Assembly (NCBI RefSeq): GCF_022760835.1
Contig: NZ_JAKTNQ010000002.1
Span: 54,998-118,997, forward strand
Length of the DNA: 64,000 nucleotides
Direction of reading: 5' to 3'
Source of the DNA: Thermus altitudinis
Lineage (GTDB): Bacteria; Deinococcota; Deinococci; Deinococcales; Thermaceae
Below are positions 10,030 through 18,049 of the stretch, one piece after another (positions within the stretch are counted from its first letter, which is position 1; every line of letters starts with the position of its first letter). Both the position numbers and the translations under genes were made by a program. The notes under the pieces are model-generated. The model ran no database searches, had not been told where the DNA came from, and worked only from the letters and a program-made list of their open reading frames with translations.

Positions 10030-10766
10030 GCCTCCTCCTCAATGGGGTTTTCCAGGGCACCCAGCCCCTGGATCTCCAGCCGCATCACGTCCCCAGGGAA
10101 CACCCGGCTTATGCCCTTGGGGGTACCGGTGAGGATGACGTCGTAGGGTTCCAAGGTCATGAACTCGGAGATGTACTCCAAAAGCTCCGCCACGGAGTAG
10201 AGCATCCTCGAGGTGTGCCCCTCCTGGCGAAGCTCCCCGTTCACATAGGCCCTCAGGACAAGGTTCTGAGGGTCCTCCACCTCCCCCACCACCAGAAAGG
10301 GGCCAAGGGGGCCAAAGGTGTCCCGCCCCTTGGCCCGGATGGGAGGCCGGAAGGTGTTGGAAACATAGTCCCGCACCACCAGGTCGTTGGCGATGGTATA
10401 GCCCAGGACGTAGTCCAGGGCATCCTTAACCTTTACCTTGCGCATGGGTCGGCCCACCACCACCGCCAGCTCCACCTCGTAGTGCATGTACTCCGCCCCC
10501 TGGGGGTAGCGCACCACCCCCTTGTGGGGGAGAAGGCTGCTATTGGGCTTCCAAAAAAGGGCCGGCTCCTCGGGGCGGGAAAGCCCCAGCTCCTCCGCAT
10601 GGTCGGCGTAGTTCAGGGCCACCCCGATCACCTTGCCGGGGGTAAAGGGAAGGAGCCAGGTAACCCCCTCGGGGTCGTGGGCCTCCCCTGCCTCGTCCAG
10701 GAGGAGGCCGTCCCGATAGACCCCCTGGTGGACCCGGCCCTTGCTGATAAAGCGGCAAAGCTTCAT
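10026..10766 (-). CDS. hpaG: Fumarylacetoacetate-hydrolase-family isomerase/decarboxylase (HpaG-like)
   Basis: 246-aa FAH-domain protein. YADHAEELG, the metal-site region MHYEVELAVVVG and YTIANDLVVRDY are family marks, and it ends with the usual LTGTPKGISRVFPGDVM segment. In the homoprotocatechuate pathway this family does the decarboxylation and isomerisation after HpaE. E. coli HpaG is a tandem duplication of about 430 aa; this is a single-domain version. It overlaps both neighbours by 4 nt. Confidence 0.85.
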   Translation of the reverse strand: MKLCRFISKGRVHQGVYRDGLLLDEAGEAHDPEGVTWLLPFTPGKVIGVALNYADHAEELGLSRPEEPALFWKPNSSLLPHKGVVRYPQGAEYMHYEVELAVVVGRPMRKVKVKDALDYVLGYTIANDLVVRDYVSNTFRPPIRAKGRDTFGPLGPFLVVGEVEDPQNLVLRAYVNGELRQEGHTSRMLYSVAELLEYISEFMTLEPYDVILTGTPKGISRVFPGDVMRLEIQGLGALENPIEEEA

Positions 10767-11650
10767 GCCCCCTCCAAAAGCCCGTAGCGCTGGGCCATGG
10801 TCCTAAGCCTCGCCTCCACCTCGGGGGTGGTGGGGCCCAAGGGGAGGCGCCACTCCTTCTGCAAAAGGCCCATCCAGGAAAGCACCGTCTTTAGGGGGAT
10901 GGGGTTGGTGTCCCAGAAGATGGCCTCGTTGGCCTCGAGGAGGTGGTAGTGGAGCTCCCTCGCCCCCTGGTAATCCCCCTTGAGGGCCAGTTCCGTGAGC
11001 CTCGCCACCTCCTGGGGAAGCCAGTTGGCGGTGGCGGCGATGGTCCCCACCGCCCCCAGGCTCATCATGGGCAGAGTAAGGCTTTCCAGGCCGCAAAAAA
11101 CGAGAAAGTCCCGGCCCGCCTCCTGGAAGAGCTGGGAGAGGTACTCCAGGTCCTTGGAGGAGTGCTTGAGCCCCACGATGTTGGGAAAGTCCCGCCGGAG
11201 GCGGGCCACGGTCTTGGGGGCGATCTCCACCCCGGTTCGGCCCGGGATGTTGTAGAGGATTAAGGGGAAGTCGGGCACCGCCCTCGCCACCTCGGCGAAG
11301 TAGCGGTATAGCCCCTCCTGGTTGGGTTTCAGATAGTAGGGGACGATGACCATGGCCCCCTGGGCCCCGGCCTCCTGGGCAAAGCGGGTGAGTTCCAGGG
11401 TTTCCTCCAGCCTCAAGGCCCCGGTTCCGGGGATGACCGGAACCCGCCCCGCCGTCTGGTCCAGGGCCACCTCTATGACCCGCTTCCTCTCCTCCAAGGT
11501 TAAGGTTCCGGGCTCCCCGGTGGTCCCCCCCACGCTGAGGCCGTGGGAACCCCCTTGGATAGCCCTTTCCACCAGGCGCCTTAGGGCCTCCTCGTCAATG
11601 CGTCCCTTGCGGAAAGGTGTGGGCAAAGGAGGAATGGAACCCTGAAACAT
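10763..11650 (-). CDS. DapA-family Schiff-base aldolase at the head of the hpa operon
   Basis: 295-aa N-acetylneuraminate lyase / DHDPS superfamily protein. The pyruvate-binding loop is GGTTGEPG, the catalytic Tyr is in LILYNIPGRTG and the Schiff-base Lys is in NIVGLKHSSKD. The start MFQGSIPPLPTP was chosen because AAAGGAG stands 6 nt upstream; an earlier in-frame ATG at 11827 would overlap the divergent regulator. Being the first gene of the hpa operon, it probably performs the retro-aldol step releasing pyruvate and succinate semialdehyde in place of the class II aldolase HpaI (inference). A lysine-pathway DapA is less likely here. Confidence 0.85.
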   Translation of the reverse strand: MFQGSIPPLPTPFRKGRIDEEALRRLVERAIQGGSHGLSVGGTTGEPGTLTLEERKRVIEVALDQTAGRVPVIPGTGALRLEETLELTRFAQEAGAQGAMVIVPYYLKPNQEGLYRYFAEVARAVPDFPLILYNIPGRTGVEIAPKTVARLRRDFPNIVGLKHSSKDLEYLSQLFQEAGRDFLVFCGLESLTLPMMSLGAVGTIAATANWLPQEVARLTELALKGDYQGARELHYHLLEANEAIFWDTNPIPLKTVLSWMGLLQKEWRLPLGPTTPEVEARLRTMAQRYGLLEGA

Positions 11651-11726
11651 GCTGCTCCTTTCCCCCTCAGGATGGGGGTGGGCCAGGGCAGCGGGCAATT
11701 GGTCGGGACACGAACACAACCATCCT

Positions 11727-11746
11727 TTTTGTGCAAAAGCACAAAA
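11727..11746. promoter_or_regulatory. Perfect inverted repeat between the hpa operon and its divergent regulator
   Basis: Two 8-bp arms, TTTTGTGC and GCACAAAA, are separated by AAAA. The site lies 76 bp upstream of the DapA-like start and 49 bp upstream of the PucR-type start. A related half, TTGTGC, recurs at 11781-11786. This is a likely operator for the divergent PucR-type regulator, by position only. Confidence 0.6.
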
Positions 11747-11755
11747 GGCCACCCT

Positions 11756-11784
11756 TTGCTTGCTCCTGCCTAAAGGTTTATTGT
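11756..11784 (+). promoter_or_regulatory. Possible promoter of the PucR-type regulator
   Basis: TTGCTT (11756-11761) and TATTGT (11779-11784) are 17 bp apart, putting the RNA start a few bases before the ATG at 11796. The match to consensus is moderate. Confidence 0.35.
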
Positions 11785-11795
11785 GCTTATTAACA

Positions 11796-13172
11796 ATGGC
11801 TGAGTCAGTTTTTGGTTCCTCCTCCATCGCCTTCCAGGCCCTGGCCGAGGAGCTGGGCCTCGAGGTTTTAGCCCCTGCAGACCGCCCCGTCCTTTACCTC
11901 CTGGAGGAGCCCAAGCCCCTCCTGCCCCTGGAAGGAGCCCTTCTCCTCTTCCGGCCCGAGGGGAACCTCTGGCGCTACCGCACCGCCTCGGGCTTCCTCC
12001 TTTCCCATCCGGACCCGGAACTTTTGGACTTTGCCCGCAAGGAAGGCCTAGGGGTGGCCGCCCATCCCCCCTGGCTAAAGCGGGAGGAACTGGCCAAGGC
12101 CGTGGCCCTGCGCCTCTTCCACCTGGGGGCAGGGATGAGCCTGGCCAGCCTCTTGGACCTCCTCATCAAGCTACCCGATAGACCCTTCCTAGAAGTTCTC
12201 CACCAAGCCACCGGCCTGGCCTTGGCCCGGGTAGCCCCCTGGGGGGAAGTGCTGGGCTTCGCCGGCCCCGTGCCCGCCCAGCACCCCCGGGAACCGGGGG
12301 AAGGCAGGGAATGGACCGCCTGGGAAGCGGGGGAAGGGCTCTTGGTGGCCTACGGGGAGGAAGGGGAGCGCAGACGGGCTCGAGGCCTCCTGGAGGTGGC
12401 GGCCCGCCTGCTGAAGGTACGGGCCTTGGAGCGCTCCCTGGAGAGGATGCGGGAGGAATCCTTGGGTGGGGCTTTGCTGGAAGGGCTGATCCTAGGGGAG
12501 GCGGAATCCGACCGACTTTTCGCCTTTGGCTTCACCGAAGGGGTGGAATGGGTCCTGGCCCTGGTGGAGCCAAAGGCGGTGCCCGGGCGCCACCGCCTGG
12601 CGGAGGAAAGGAGGCGGGAGGCCACCTTAGAGCTCCGCCGCCGGGCGGGCACCTTCCTGGATCGTCTGGGGGTCCCCTACCTCCTCACCATCCGCGGTAA
12701 CCGCTTGGTGGCCATGTGGCAGGTGCATAACCCCCAAAAGGAGGCGCAAAGCCTTCTTTCTGCCCTGCCCCCGGGAAGCCGCCTGGGCTACTCCGCGGTC
12801 CATGCCGCCGGGGAAGAGGTGCAAACCGCCTACCGGGAAGCCCTCATCGCCCTAAAGGCCGCCCGCACAGGTGAGGCCCTTTCCTTCAGCGGCCTGGACC
12901 CCGTGGCCTTCGTACTCCTGCAACAGTCCCCCGAGGACCTGAAGGCCCTGGTGGATCGCTACCTGCCCCTTCCGCCCAAGCTCTTAAGGACCCTCGAGGT
13001 CTACATGGCCACGGGCAGCGTGGAGGAAGCCGCCTATGCCCTCCACATCCACCCCAACACCCTGCGCTACCGCCTGAAGCGGCTGGAAGAGGTCCTTGGC
13101 CCTCTCTCCCGGCCCGAGGTCCTAGCCCAGGTGCACCTGGCCCTAAGGGCCCGCGACCTCCTGATGGGGTAA
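11796..13172 (+). CDS. PucR/CdaR-type transcriptional regulator
   Basis: 458-aa regulator with an N-terminal sensor region, a GGDEF-like middle around residues 215-345, and a C-terminal PucR helix-turn-helix: ATGSVEEAAYALHIHPNTLRYRLKRLEEVLG. It is divergent from the hpa operon and probably controls it, sensing 4-hydroxyphenylacetate or a pathway product (inference). The start ATG follows a weak -10 by about 11 nt with no good Shine-Dalgarno; TTG at 11781 with AAAGG before it is the alternative. Earlier in-frame starts would overlap the DapA-like gene. Confidence 0.85.
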   Translation: MAESVFGSSSIAFQALAEELGLEVLAPADRPVLYLLEEPKPLLPLEGALLLFRPEGNLWRYRTASGFLLSHPDPELLDFARKEGLGVAAHPPWLKREELAKAVALRLFHLGAGMSLASLLDLLIKLPDRPFLEVLHQATGLALARVAPWGEVLGFAGPVPAQHPREPGEGREWTAWEAGEGLLVAYGEEGERRRARGLLEVAARLLKVRALERSLERMREESLGGALLEGLILGEAESDRLFAFGFTEGVEWVLALVEPKAVPGRHRLAEERRREATLELRRRAGTFLDRLGVPYLLTIRGNRLVAMWQVHNPQKEAQSLLSALPPGSRLGYSAVHAAGEEVQTAYREALIALKAARTGEALSFSGLDPVAFVLLQQSPEDLKALVDRYLPLPPKLLRTLEVYMATGSVEEAAYALHIHPNTLRYRLKRLEEVLGPLSRPEVLAQVHLALRARDLLMG

Positions 13173-13181
13173 AATCCGGGC

Positions 13182-13613
13182 ATGCGACAACCCAAGATGG
13201 TTTTCCTGGTCCTCCTGCTTTTGGGCGGGGCTAGCTTCGCCCAAACCCTCCTGGAGGCCACCACCGTGGTGGCCCTGGCCTCCAGCCTGGACCCCGCCGT
13301 ACGCCTGCCCACGGGGAGCTATAAGGCCAAAAGCCCCGAGCCCCTCCTCCTTCGCTTCCCCGAGGCCAAGGGGTACGCCCTCGAGGCCTTCGTGGCCAAA
13401 GGGATCGCCAGCAGGCTCCATGCAGCCTTCGTGCAGCAGGTGCTCACCAGCTTCGCCGCCGCGGGCTACTTCGTGGAACGGCAGGAGGAAAAAACCGTGG
13501 ACGGGGAGGTGCGCAGCCTGTACCTGCTTAAGGACAGCCTGGACCGGTCCGCCATCCTCCTGGTGGTGCGCAAGGGGGAGGAGCTGGTCTACGGCTTTGG
13601 GAAAAAGCGCTAA
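13182..13613 (+). CDS. Small secreted protein of unknown function
   Basis: 143 aa, not recognised. Residues 1-21 (MRQPKMVFLVLLLLGGASFAQ) form a clear signal peptide. The mature part is mixed, with a segment AAFVQQVLTSFAAAGYFV followed by a predicted beta-rich end (LYLLKDSLDRSAILLVVRKGEELVYGF). TAAAAT (13170-13175) lies 6 nt before the ATG, so it probably has its own leaderless transcript. It starts 9 nt after the regulator stop. Periplasmic or outer-membrane location is likely. Confidence 0.7.
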   Translation: MRQPKMVFLVLLLLGGASFAQTLLEATTVVALASSLDPAVRLPTGSYKAKSPEPLLLRFPEAKGYALEAFVAKGIASRLHAAFVQQVLTSFAAAGYFVERQEEKTVDGEVRSLYLLKDSLDRSAILLVVRKGEELVYGFGKKR

Positions 13614-13644
13614 GGCCCGGGAACGCCCCCGCCATCCCCCCTTA

Positions 13645-14328
13645 CTAACGCCATTCCTCCCCCACGATGGCTCCGTCCTCCAGGCGTACGATCCGCTTCA
13701 CATGCTCCAAAAGCCTGGGGTCGTGGGTGGAGAAGAGAAAGGTCACCCCCTGCTCCCGGTTCAGGGCCTTCATGCGCTCAATCAAGGCCAGACCATTTTT
13801 GGAATCCAGGTTGGCCGTGGGCTCGTCGGCCAAGATGAGGAGGGGCTCAGCGGCCAAGGCCCGGGCCACCGCCACCCGCTGCTGCTCCCCTCCCGAAAGC
13901 TGGCGGGGAAAGCGGCCCGCCTTCTCCTTCAGGCCTAAAGCCTCCAAGGCCGCAAGGGCCCTCCTCTCCCGCTCGGCCTTGGGGACACCCCTAAACTCCA
14001 GAATCAAGGCGGCGTTCTCCAAGGCGGTGAGGACGGGAAGCAGGTTGTAGGCCTGGAATACCAGGCCGATCCTCTCCAGGCGCACCCGGGCCCGCTCACT
14101 CCGGGACAGCCGGGAAAGCCATACCCCCCCTACCCAGACCTCCCCTTCCGTGGGCAGGTCCAGGCCCGCCAGGAGATGGAGAAGGGTGCTTTTCCCGCTA
14201 CCCGAAGGCCCCACCAAGGCGGTGAACTCCCCCGCCTCCACCGTCAGGTCCACCCCCCTAAGGGCCACGGTTTCCACCCCGTCGCCCCGGTACACCTTCC
14301 GCACCCTATTAACCTCAATGATAGGCAT
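13645..14328 (-). CDS. ABC transporter ATPase, LolD/MacB type
   Basis: 227-aa ATPase: Walker A GPSGSGKST near residue 40, Q-loop VFQAYNLLPVLTALEN, signature LSGGEQQRVA, Walker B LLILADEPTANLD, H-loop FSTHDP. These are hallmarks of the LolD/MacB/FtsE group that drives mechanotransmission rather than import. It is the last gene of a five-gene operon with two FtsX-type permeases, a LolA-like protein and a GbsR-type regulator. Lipoprotein trafficking or export of a lipophilic compound is the likely role. Confidence 0.9.
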   Translation of the reverse strand: MPIIEVNRVRKVYRGDGVETVALRGVDLTVEAGEFTALVGPSGSGKSTLLHLLAGLDLPTEGEVWVGGVWLSRLSRSERARVRLERIGLVFQAYNLLPVLTALENAALILEFRGVPKAERERRALAALEALGLKEKAGRFPRQLSGGEQQRVAVARALAAEPLLILADEPTANLDSKNGLALIERMKALNREQGVTFLFSTHDPRLLEHVKRIVRLEDGAIVGEEWR

Positions 14329-14337
14329 ACTTTCCTC

Positions 14338-15534
14338 CTAGGGAACGTAACGCATGGCCTCCACCGGCTCGAGCCTCGAGGCCACATACCCCGGCCATAA
14401 GGCCGCCAATAGAGCTACCCCCACCGCATAGCCCAGGGTAAGGAGCACCTCCTTCACCCCCAGCCGGCCGTAGAGCACCTCCGGCAGGCCGAACTCCCGG
14501 TACTGTTCCAGCATCCACTGGGGCAAGGGCAGGCGGAAGCCATCGGCCAGCTCCAAATGCACGAGTAGCCCCGCCCCCATACCCAGCAAGGCCGCCACCC
14601 CCACCAAAAGGAAACTCTCCCAGAAAACCAGGCCCAAAATCCGCCTCCCGCTAAGGCCCAAGCCCGCCAATAGACCAAACTCCCGCACCCTTTCCACCAG
14701 GGAAAGGTAAAGGGCATTGAAGAGGATCAGCCCTGCCAGAACAAAGAAGATGCCCACGTAAATGGCCATGATGGTGTCGTATAAGGGGAGCAAGGCGGCG
14801 TAGACGGGGTTAGCCTCAAGCCACGTTTCCACCTTCAGCCCCTGCAAGTGGGGAGCCAGGGCCGTCTTAACTTCCTCCAGAGCCTTTAGATCGTAAAGCC
14901 CAAGCCCAGGAAGCCGAATCTCCAACCGGCTCACCCGGCCTGGGGCCAGAAGAGCCTGGGCATCCTCCAGGGGAACCATAAGGGTCTGGGCCTCGAGGTG
15001 GGTCTCCGGAAAATCCAAAAGCCCCACCACGCGGAAGGCATACACCCCAAGACCAAACCCCCCGGGGGCGTAGACCACCACCTCATCACCTAAGCCCACC
15101 TGGAGAGCCTGGGCCAAAGCCTCCCCCAAGAGGGCTTCTCCTGAGGCTCGAGGGAGGCCCCCCTCCTTCAGAAGACCCTGCTGCCGGGCCAGGCCCCGGG
15201 GTTCCATACCCGTGATCACCACCGTACGGTTCCGCCCCCCGACGATGGCCAAGCCTCCTCCCTCCAACACCCCTTCCACTTCGGCTCCCGGGGGTAAGGG
15301 CAAGGAAGGAGGCAGGAAGGTAAGGCTCTCAAGGTCCGTTTTGTCCTCATAATCCTCCACCCGGACCAACAAATGCCCGGTCCTTTCCAAAAGAAGGCGG
15401 TAAAATGCGTCAAAAGCCCCAGCGTAAACGGAGAGGAAAAGCAAGGACAGAAAGACCACCAAAGCCACCACCCCACCCGTAACCAAACTGCGCCCTGGGG
15501 TTCTGAGGAGGTTGCGCCAGGCGAGCCGCAGCAT
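14338..15534 (-). CDS. FtsX-family ABC permease (second of the operon)
   Basis: 398 aa with the MacB/LolC layout: one N-terminal helix (about residues 18-40), a large periplasmic domain to about 245, then three C-terminal helices ending in VASRLEPVEAMRYVP, a classic FtsX-family tail. Start MLRLAWRNLLRTPGRS is typical. It lies 1 nt after the LolA-like gene and 9 nt before the ATPase. It probably forms a heterodimer with the permease at 16233-17423. Confidence 0.88.
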   Translation of the reverse strand: MLRLAWRNLLRTPGRSLVTGGVVALVVFLSLLFLSVYAGAFDAFYRLLLERTGHLLVRVEDYEDKTDLESLTFLPPSLPLPPGAEVEGVLEGGGLAIVGGRNRTVVITGMEPRGLARQQGLLKEGGLPRASGEALLGEALAQALQVGLGDEVVVYAPGGFGLGVYAFRVVGLLDFPETHLEAQTLMVPLEDAQALLAPGRVSRLEIRLPGLGLYDLKALEEVKTALAPHLQGLKVETWLEANPVYAALLPLYDTIMAIYVGIFFVLAGLILFNALYLSLVERVREFGLLAGLGLSGRRILGLVFWESFLLVGVAALLGMGAGLLVHLELADGFRLPLPQWMLEQYREFGLPEVLYGRLGVKEVLLTLGYAVGVALLAALWPGYVASRLEPVEAMRYVP

Positions 15535-15535
15535 C

Positions 15536-16231
15536 CTAACACCCCCTTTCCAGGTACAGAGGATTAAAACACCGCTCTGGCACGGCCCCCACCTGGATCT
15601 CTGCGATCCGCAAGAGGGTACGGTGACCAGGCCGCTTGAGGTCCCTCAGCTCCATCTCCCGGGGAAGGTAGGCCCCGTTCAGACCCTGGTAACCGGCAAG
15701 CCTAAGTTCCCGCACCGCCTGGCCTCGCTGGTCGTAATAGAGGATGCGCTCAATCAAACCCTCCTTTAAGTGCACCTCCACCTTCCCGTAGGGGGTAGGG
15801 GCTGCGGGTTTGGGCGTCAGCACCAAAATTCCTTGGGTTTCGGCCACCTGGAAAAACTCCTCCAGATCCCGGCCCATGAGGTCCTGAAAGGTGAGGTCCG
15901 AACCTAAAAACCGCTCCCCCCGGCCCGCAGGGGGCAGGCGCAGGGTGCGACCCAACCTGGGATCGTAAAGGTAGAGGTCCTCCCCCAAGAAAAGAAAGGC
16001 CTGGCCCGCTTCGTTCCCGGGCTCCAGGACCCGGAGATGGGTTCTCTTGCCATCGGTGTAAACCCTGAGCCGGTAGGTGCGCACGAACTCTAGCCGCTCC
16101 ACCTGGAGCTCATACACCCCCTGGTGGGCCGGCCCCCGCAGCCGGTCCAGGGCTATCCGGAGTTTCTCCAGCGGGGTTTGGGCCGAGGCTAGGGCTAAAA
16201 GAACCGGGAGGTAGAAGAGCATCCCCTTCAT
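15536..16231 (-). CDS. LolA/outer-membrane-lipoprotein-sorting-like protein
   Basis: 231 aa starting MKGMLFYLPVLLALASAQ (signal peptide). The start was chosen for AAGGGGG upstream and its position 1 nt after the preceding stop. The mature protein has alternating beta strands (VYELQVERLEFVRTYRLRVY; KRTHLRVL; AFLFLGEDLYLYDPRLGRTLRLP), the half-barrel pattern of LolA-like carriers. Placed between two FtsX-type permeases, it may accept lipoproteins or lipids from them in the periplasm (inference). Confidence 0.75.
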   Translation of the reverse strand: MKGMLFYLPVLLALASAQTPLEKLRIALDRLRGPAHQGVYELQVERLEFVRTYRLRVYTDGKRTHLRVLEPGNEAGQAFLFLGEDLYLYDPRLGRTLRLPPAGRGERFLGSDLTFQDLMGRDLEEFFQVAETQGILVLTPKPAAPTPYGKVEVHLKEGLIERILYYDQRGQAVRELRLAGYQGLNGAYLPREMELRDLKRPGHRTLLRIAEIQVGAVPERCFNPLYLERGC

Positions 16232-16232
16232 C

Positions 16233-17423
16233 TCATTCCCCCTTGACGTAGTGGGAAGGCTCGAGGCCAAGCAGCAACCTTCCGGGAAAGAGAAGGGCCA
16301 GCAGAGCGGAAAGGGCCACCACCAAGCTGGCGTAAAGACCGTAAACGGGCCTAAAGGCGGTATAAAGGTGCTCGGAAAGCCCGGCTTCAGGTAAAAGCTC
16401 CACCGACAGGCGCATCAGGGGACCGAACACATCATGGGTGGAGGTGTACCAAAGGAGGCCGTAACCCAACACAAGCCCAGCCACTAGGCCAACGCCGCTG
16501 GCCAAGGCCGCCTCCAAGGCCACCTGGGCCGCCAGGCGGGCCGGGGCGAACCCTAGGCTCTCCACCACCGCAAACTCCCTCAGCCTCTCCCGCACGCTCA
16601 CATAGACGGTGCTCACCACCGCCACCGCGGCCAGCAACATGAAAAGGCCCATAAGGGGAAGGTAGACCAGGCGGCTTCCTTCATAGTCGGCCCGGATGGG
16701 GCCCATGAGATCCCAGACCCCCTTGGCCCTAAGGCCTAGGGGAAGGTTCTGGTTGAGCTCCTGGGCCACCGAGGCCTCCTGCCCCCTGGGCACCTTTACC
16801 GCCACGTGGGTGGCCAGTATCCCCCTTCCGGAAAGCCTCCTGGCATCCTCCAGGTGCACATAGACCCCAGCAAAGTCCACGTTCCCCACCCCCGCCTGGA
16901 CCAGGCCCACCACCTCGAGCCCCAAGGCCCCCTGGCCGGTTTCCACCACCAGCCTTTCCCCAAGCCGTACATCCAGCCTCTGGGCCAAGCGGTACCCCAG
17001 GACCACCTCCCCCGAACGGCTAAGCCAGCGGCCCTCCTTCACCTTGAAAGGCACGCGGGAAAGCGCCCTCTCCCCTTCCGGATCCACTCCCTGGACCACC
17101 CCACCCTGCACACGGTAGGGAGAGCGCAAAAGGGCATACAGGGAAAGCCGGGGACTCTGGGCCTGGATGAGGGGGTGGGCCAGGGTGGGCAGAACCTCAA
17201 GACCATGCTCCGGATCGGGGTCTTGCCACCAGCCAGCCTTGGCCACCACCACCGGAGCCTGCACGTACTGGGCATAGGCCTCCACCAAGCTTTCCCCGTA
17301 CCCGTCCAATAATCCGTACAGAAAAAGAACGGCCACGGTTACATACACCACCACCAAGGACAACAGGGCCGTGCGCCGCTTTTGCCGAAGCACATTCCGC
17401 CAGGCCAACTTAAGAAGGCTCAT
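16233..17423 (-). CDS. FtsX-family ABC permease (first of the operon)
   Basis: 396 aa starting MSLLKLAWRNVLRQKRRTALL, with an N-terminal helix, a periplasmic domain from about residue 45 to 255, and three helices near the end finishing with LLGLEPSHYVKGE. Family and layout match the other permease of the operon, but the sequences differ enough to suggest an old duplication. It overlaps the regulator gene by 4 nt. Confidence 0.88.
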   Translation of the reverse strand: MSLLKLAWRNVLRQKRRTALLSLVVVYVTVAVLFLYGLLDGYGESLVEAYAQYVQAPVVVAKAGWWQDPDPEHGLEVLPTLAHPLIQAQSPRLSLYALLRSPYRVQGGVVQGVDPEGERALSRVPFKVKEGRWLSRSGEVVLGYRLAQRLDVRLGERLVVETGQGALGLEVVGLVQAGVGNVDFAGVYVHLEDARRLSGRGILATHVAVKVPRGQEASVAQELNQNLPLGLRAKGVWDLMGPIRADYEGSRLVYLPLMGLFMLLAAVAVVSTVYVSVRERLREFAVVESLGFAPARLAAQVALEAALASGVGLVAGLVLGYGLLWYTSTHDVFGPLMRLSVELLPEAGLSEHLYTAFRPVYGLYASLVVALSALLALLFPGRLLLGLEPSHYVKGE

Positions 17424-17863
17424 GCCTCCTCCGAAAACTTCTCCAAAAGCTTGGGGAGCTCCCGCTCAAAGAAGGCATAAAGCGCCCGCATCTCCCTAAG
17501 CCTTTCCCCTTTGGCCTTCCCCACCAGGGCCAGGCCCTTTTCCGCCTGTTGCCGGTAAAGGGATAGGGTCTTGGCCTTCTCCAATAGAAGCCGCCTCCAA
17601 GCCCCAGGGCGCACGGCGTAGCGGTCGGCGCGTTCCCCAGGGCGGCGTAGGCGCTCCACCAGCTGCAGCCGGGTGAGGAGGTTGAGGGCTGGGCTTAAGG
17701 CACCCTTGCTGGCGGCAAGGGCCTCGGCCATCTCCTTGGCGGTTTGTTCCGCGGGCTCGGCCACCAGGAGAAAGGCCAGAACCCGCCCCGCCATCCGGGG
17801 AAGGCCCGCCGCCTCAAAGAGTAGGGCCGTCTCTTCCACCCATTGTTTTAGGGAGGGGTCCAT
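17420..17863 (-). CDS. GbsR/MarR-family transcriptional regulator
   Basis: 147 aa with a winged helix-turn-helix: MAGRVLAFLLVAEPAEQTAKEMAEALAASKG then SPALNLLTRLQLVERL. The C-terminal helices resemble the GbsR subgroup. It heads the ABC/LolA-like operon and overlaps the first permease by 4 nt. The start MDPSLKQW was chosen over the ATG 12 codons upstream because a promoter with -10 TATCCT ends 6 nt before it, giving a leaderless mRNA. An inverted repeat over the -35 suggests autoregulation. Confidence 0.82.
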   Translation of the reverse strand: MDPSLKQWVEETALLFEAAGLPRMAGRVLAFLLVAEPAEQTAKEMAEALAASKGALSPALNLLTRLQLVERLRRPGERADRYAVRPGAWRRLLLEKAKTLSLYRQQAEKGLALVGKAKGERLREMRALYAFFERELPKLLEKFSEEA

Positions 17864-17869
17864 AGAACC

Positions 17870-17899
17870 AGGATAGGCGGGTTCCGTAAGTTTTGTCAA
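17870..17899 (-). promoter_or_regulatory. Leaderless promoter of the GbsR-ABC operon
   Basis: On the minus strand TTGACA (17894-17899), an 18-bp spacer, then TATCCT (17870-17875) 6 nt before the ATG. The -35 is a perfect consensus. Confidence 0.75.
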
Positions 17900-17909
17900 T
17901 ACTAAACTT
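17888..17909. promoter_or_regulatory. Inverted repeat overlapping the -35 box
   Basis: Arms AAGTTT (17888-17893) and AAACTT (17904-17909) with a 10-bp spacer flank the TTGACA box of the GbsR-type gene. This is a candidate operator for the regulator itself. Confidence 0.45.
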
Positions 17910-18010
17910 CACGAATCCTTTCCTTAGGCCCCCGGGCCTGGGGGCGGCCGCCTCGAGGCGGGTTTTGCCTAGGCCCCGTGGAGGGGATATGTGCGTTATT
18001 TCACGATTAA

Positions 18011-18026
18011 ACTAGCTTGTGCTAGT
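18011..18026 (-). terminator. Probable serA terminator
   Basis: Hairpin with arms ACTAGC and GCTAGT and a 4-nt loop, extendable by a G-T and an A-T pair, followed on the minus strand by TTTAAT. It lies about 24 nt after the serA stop. The stem is short, so confidence is moderate. Confidence 0.4.
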
Positions 18027-18049
18027 CTTCTCCTCTCCCCGATCCACCC

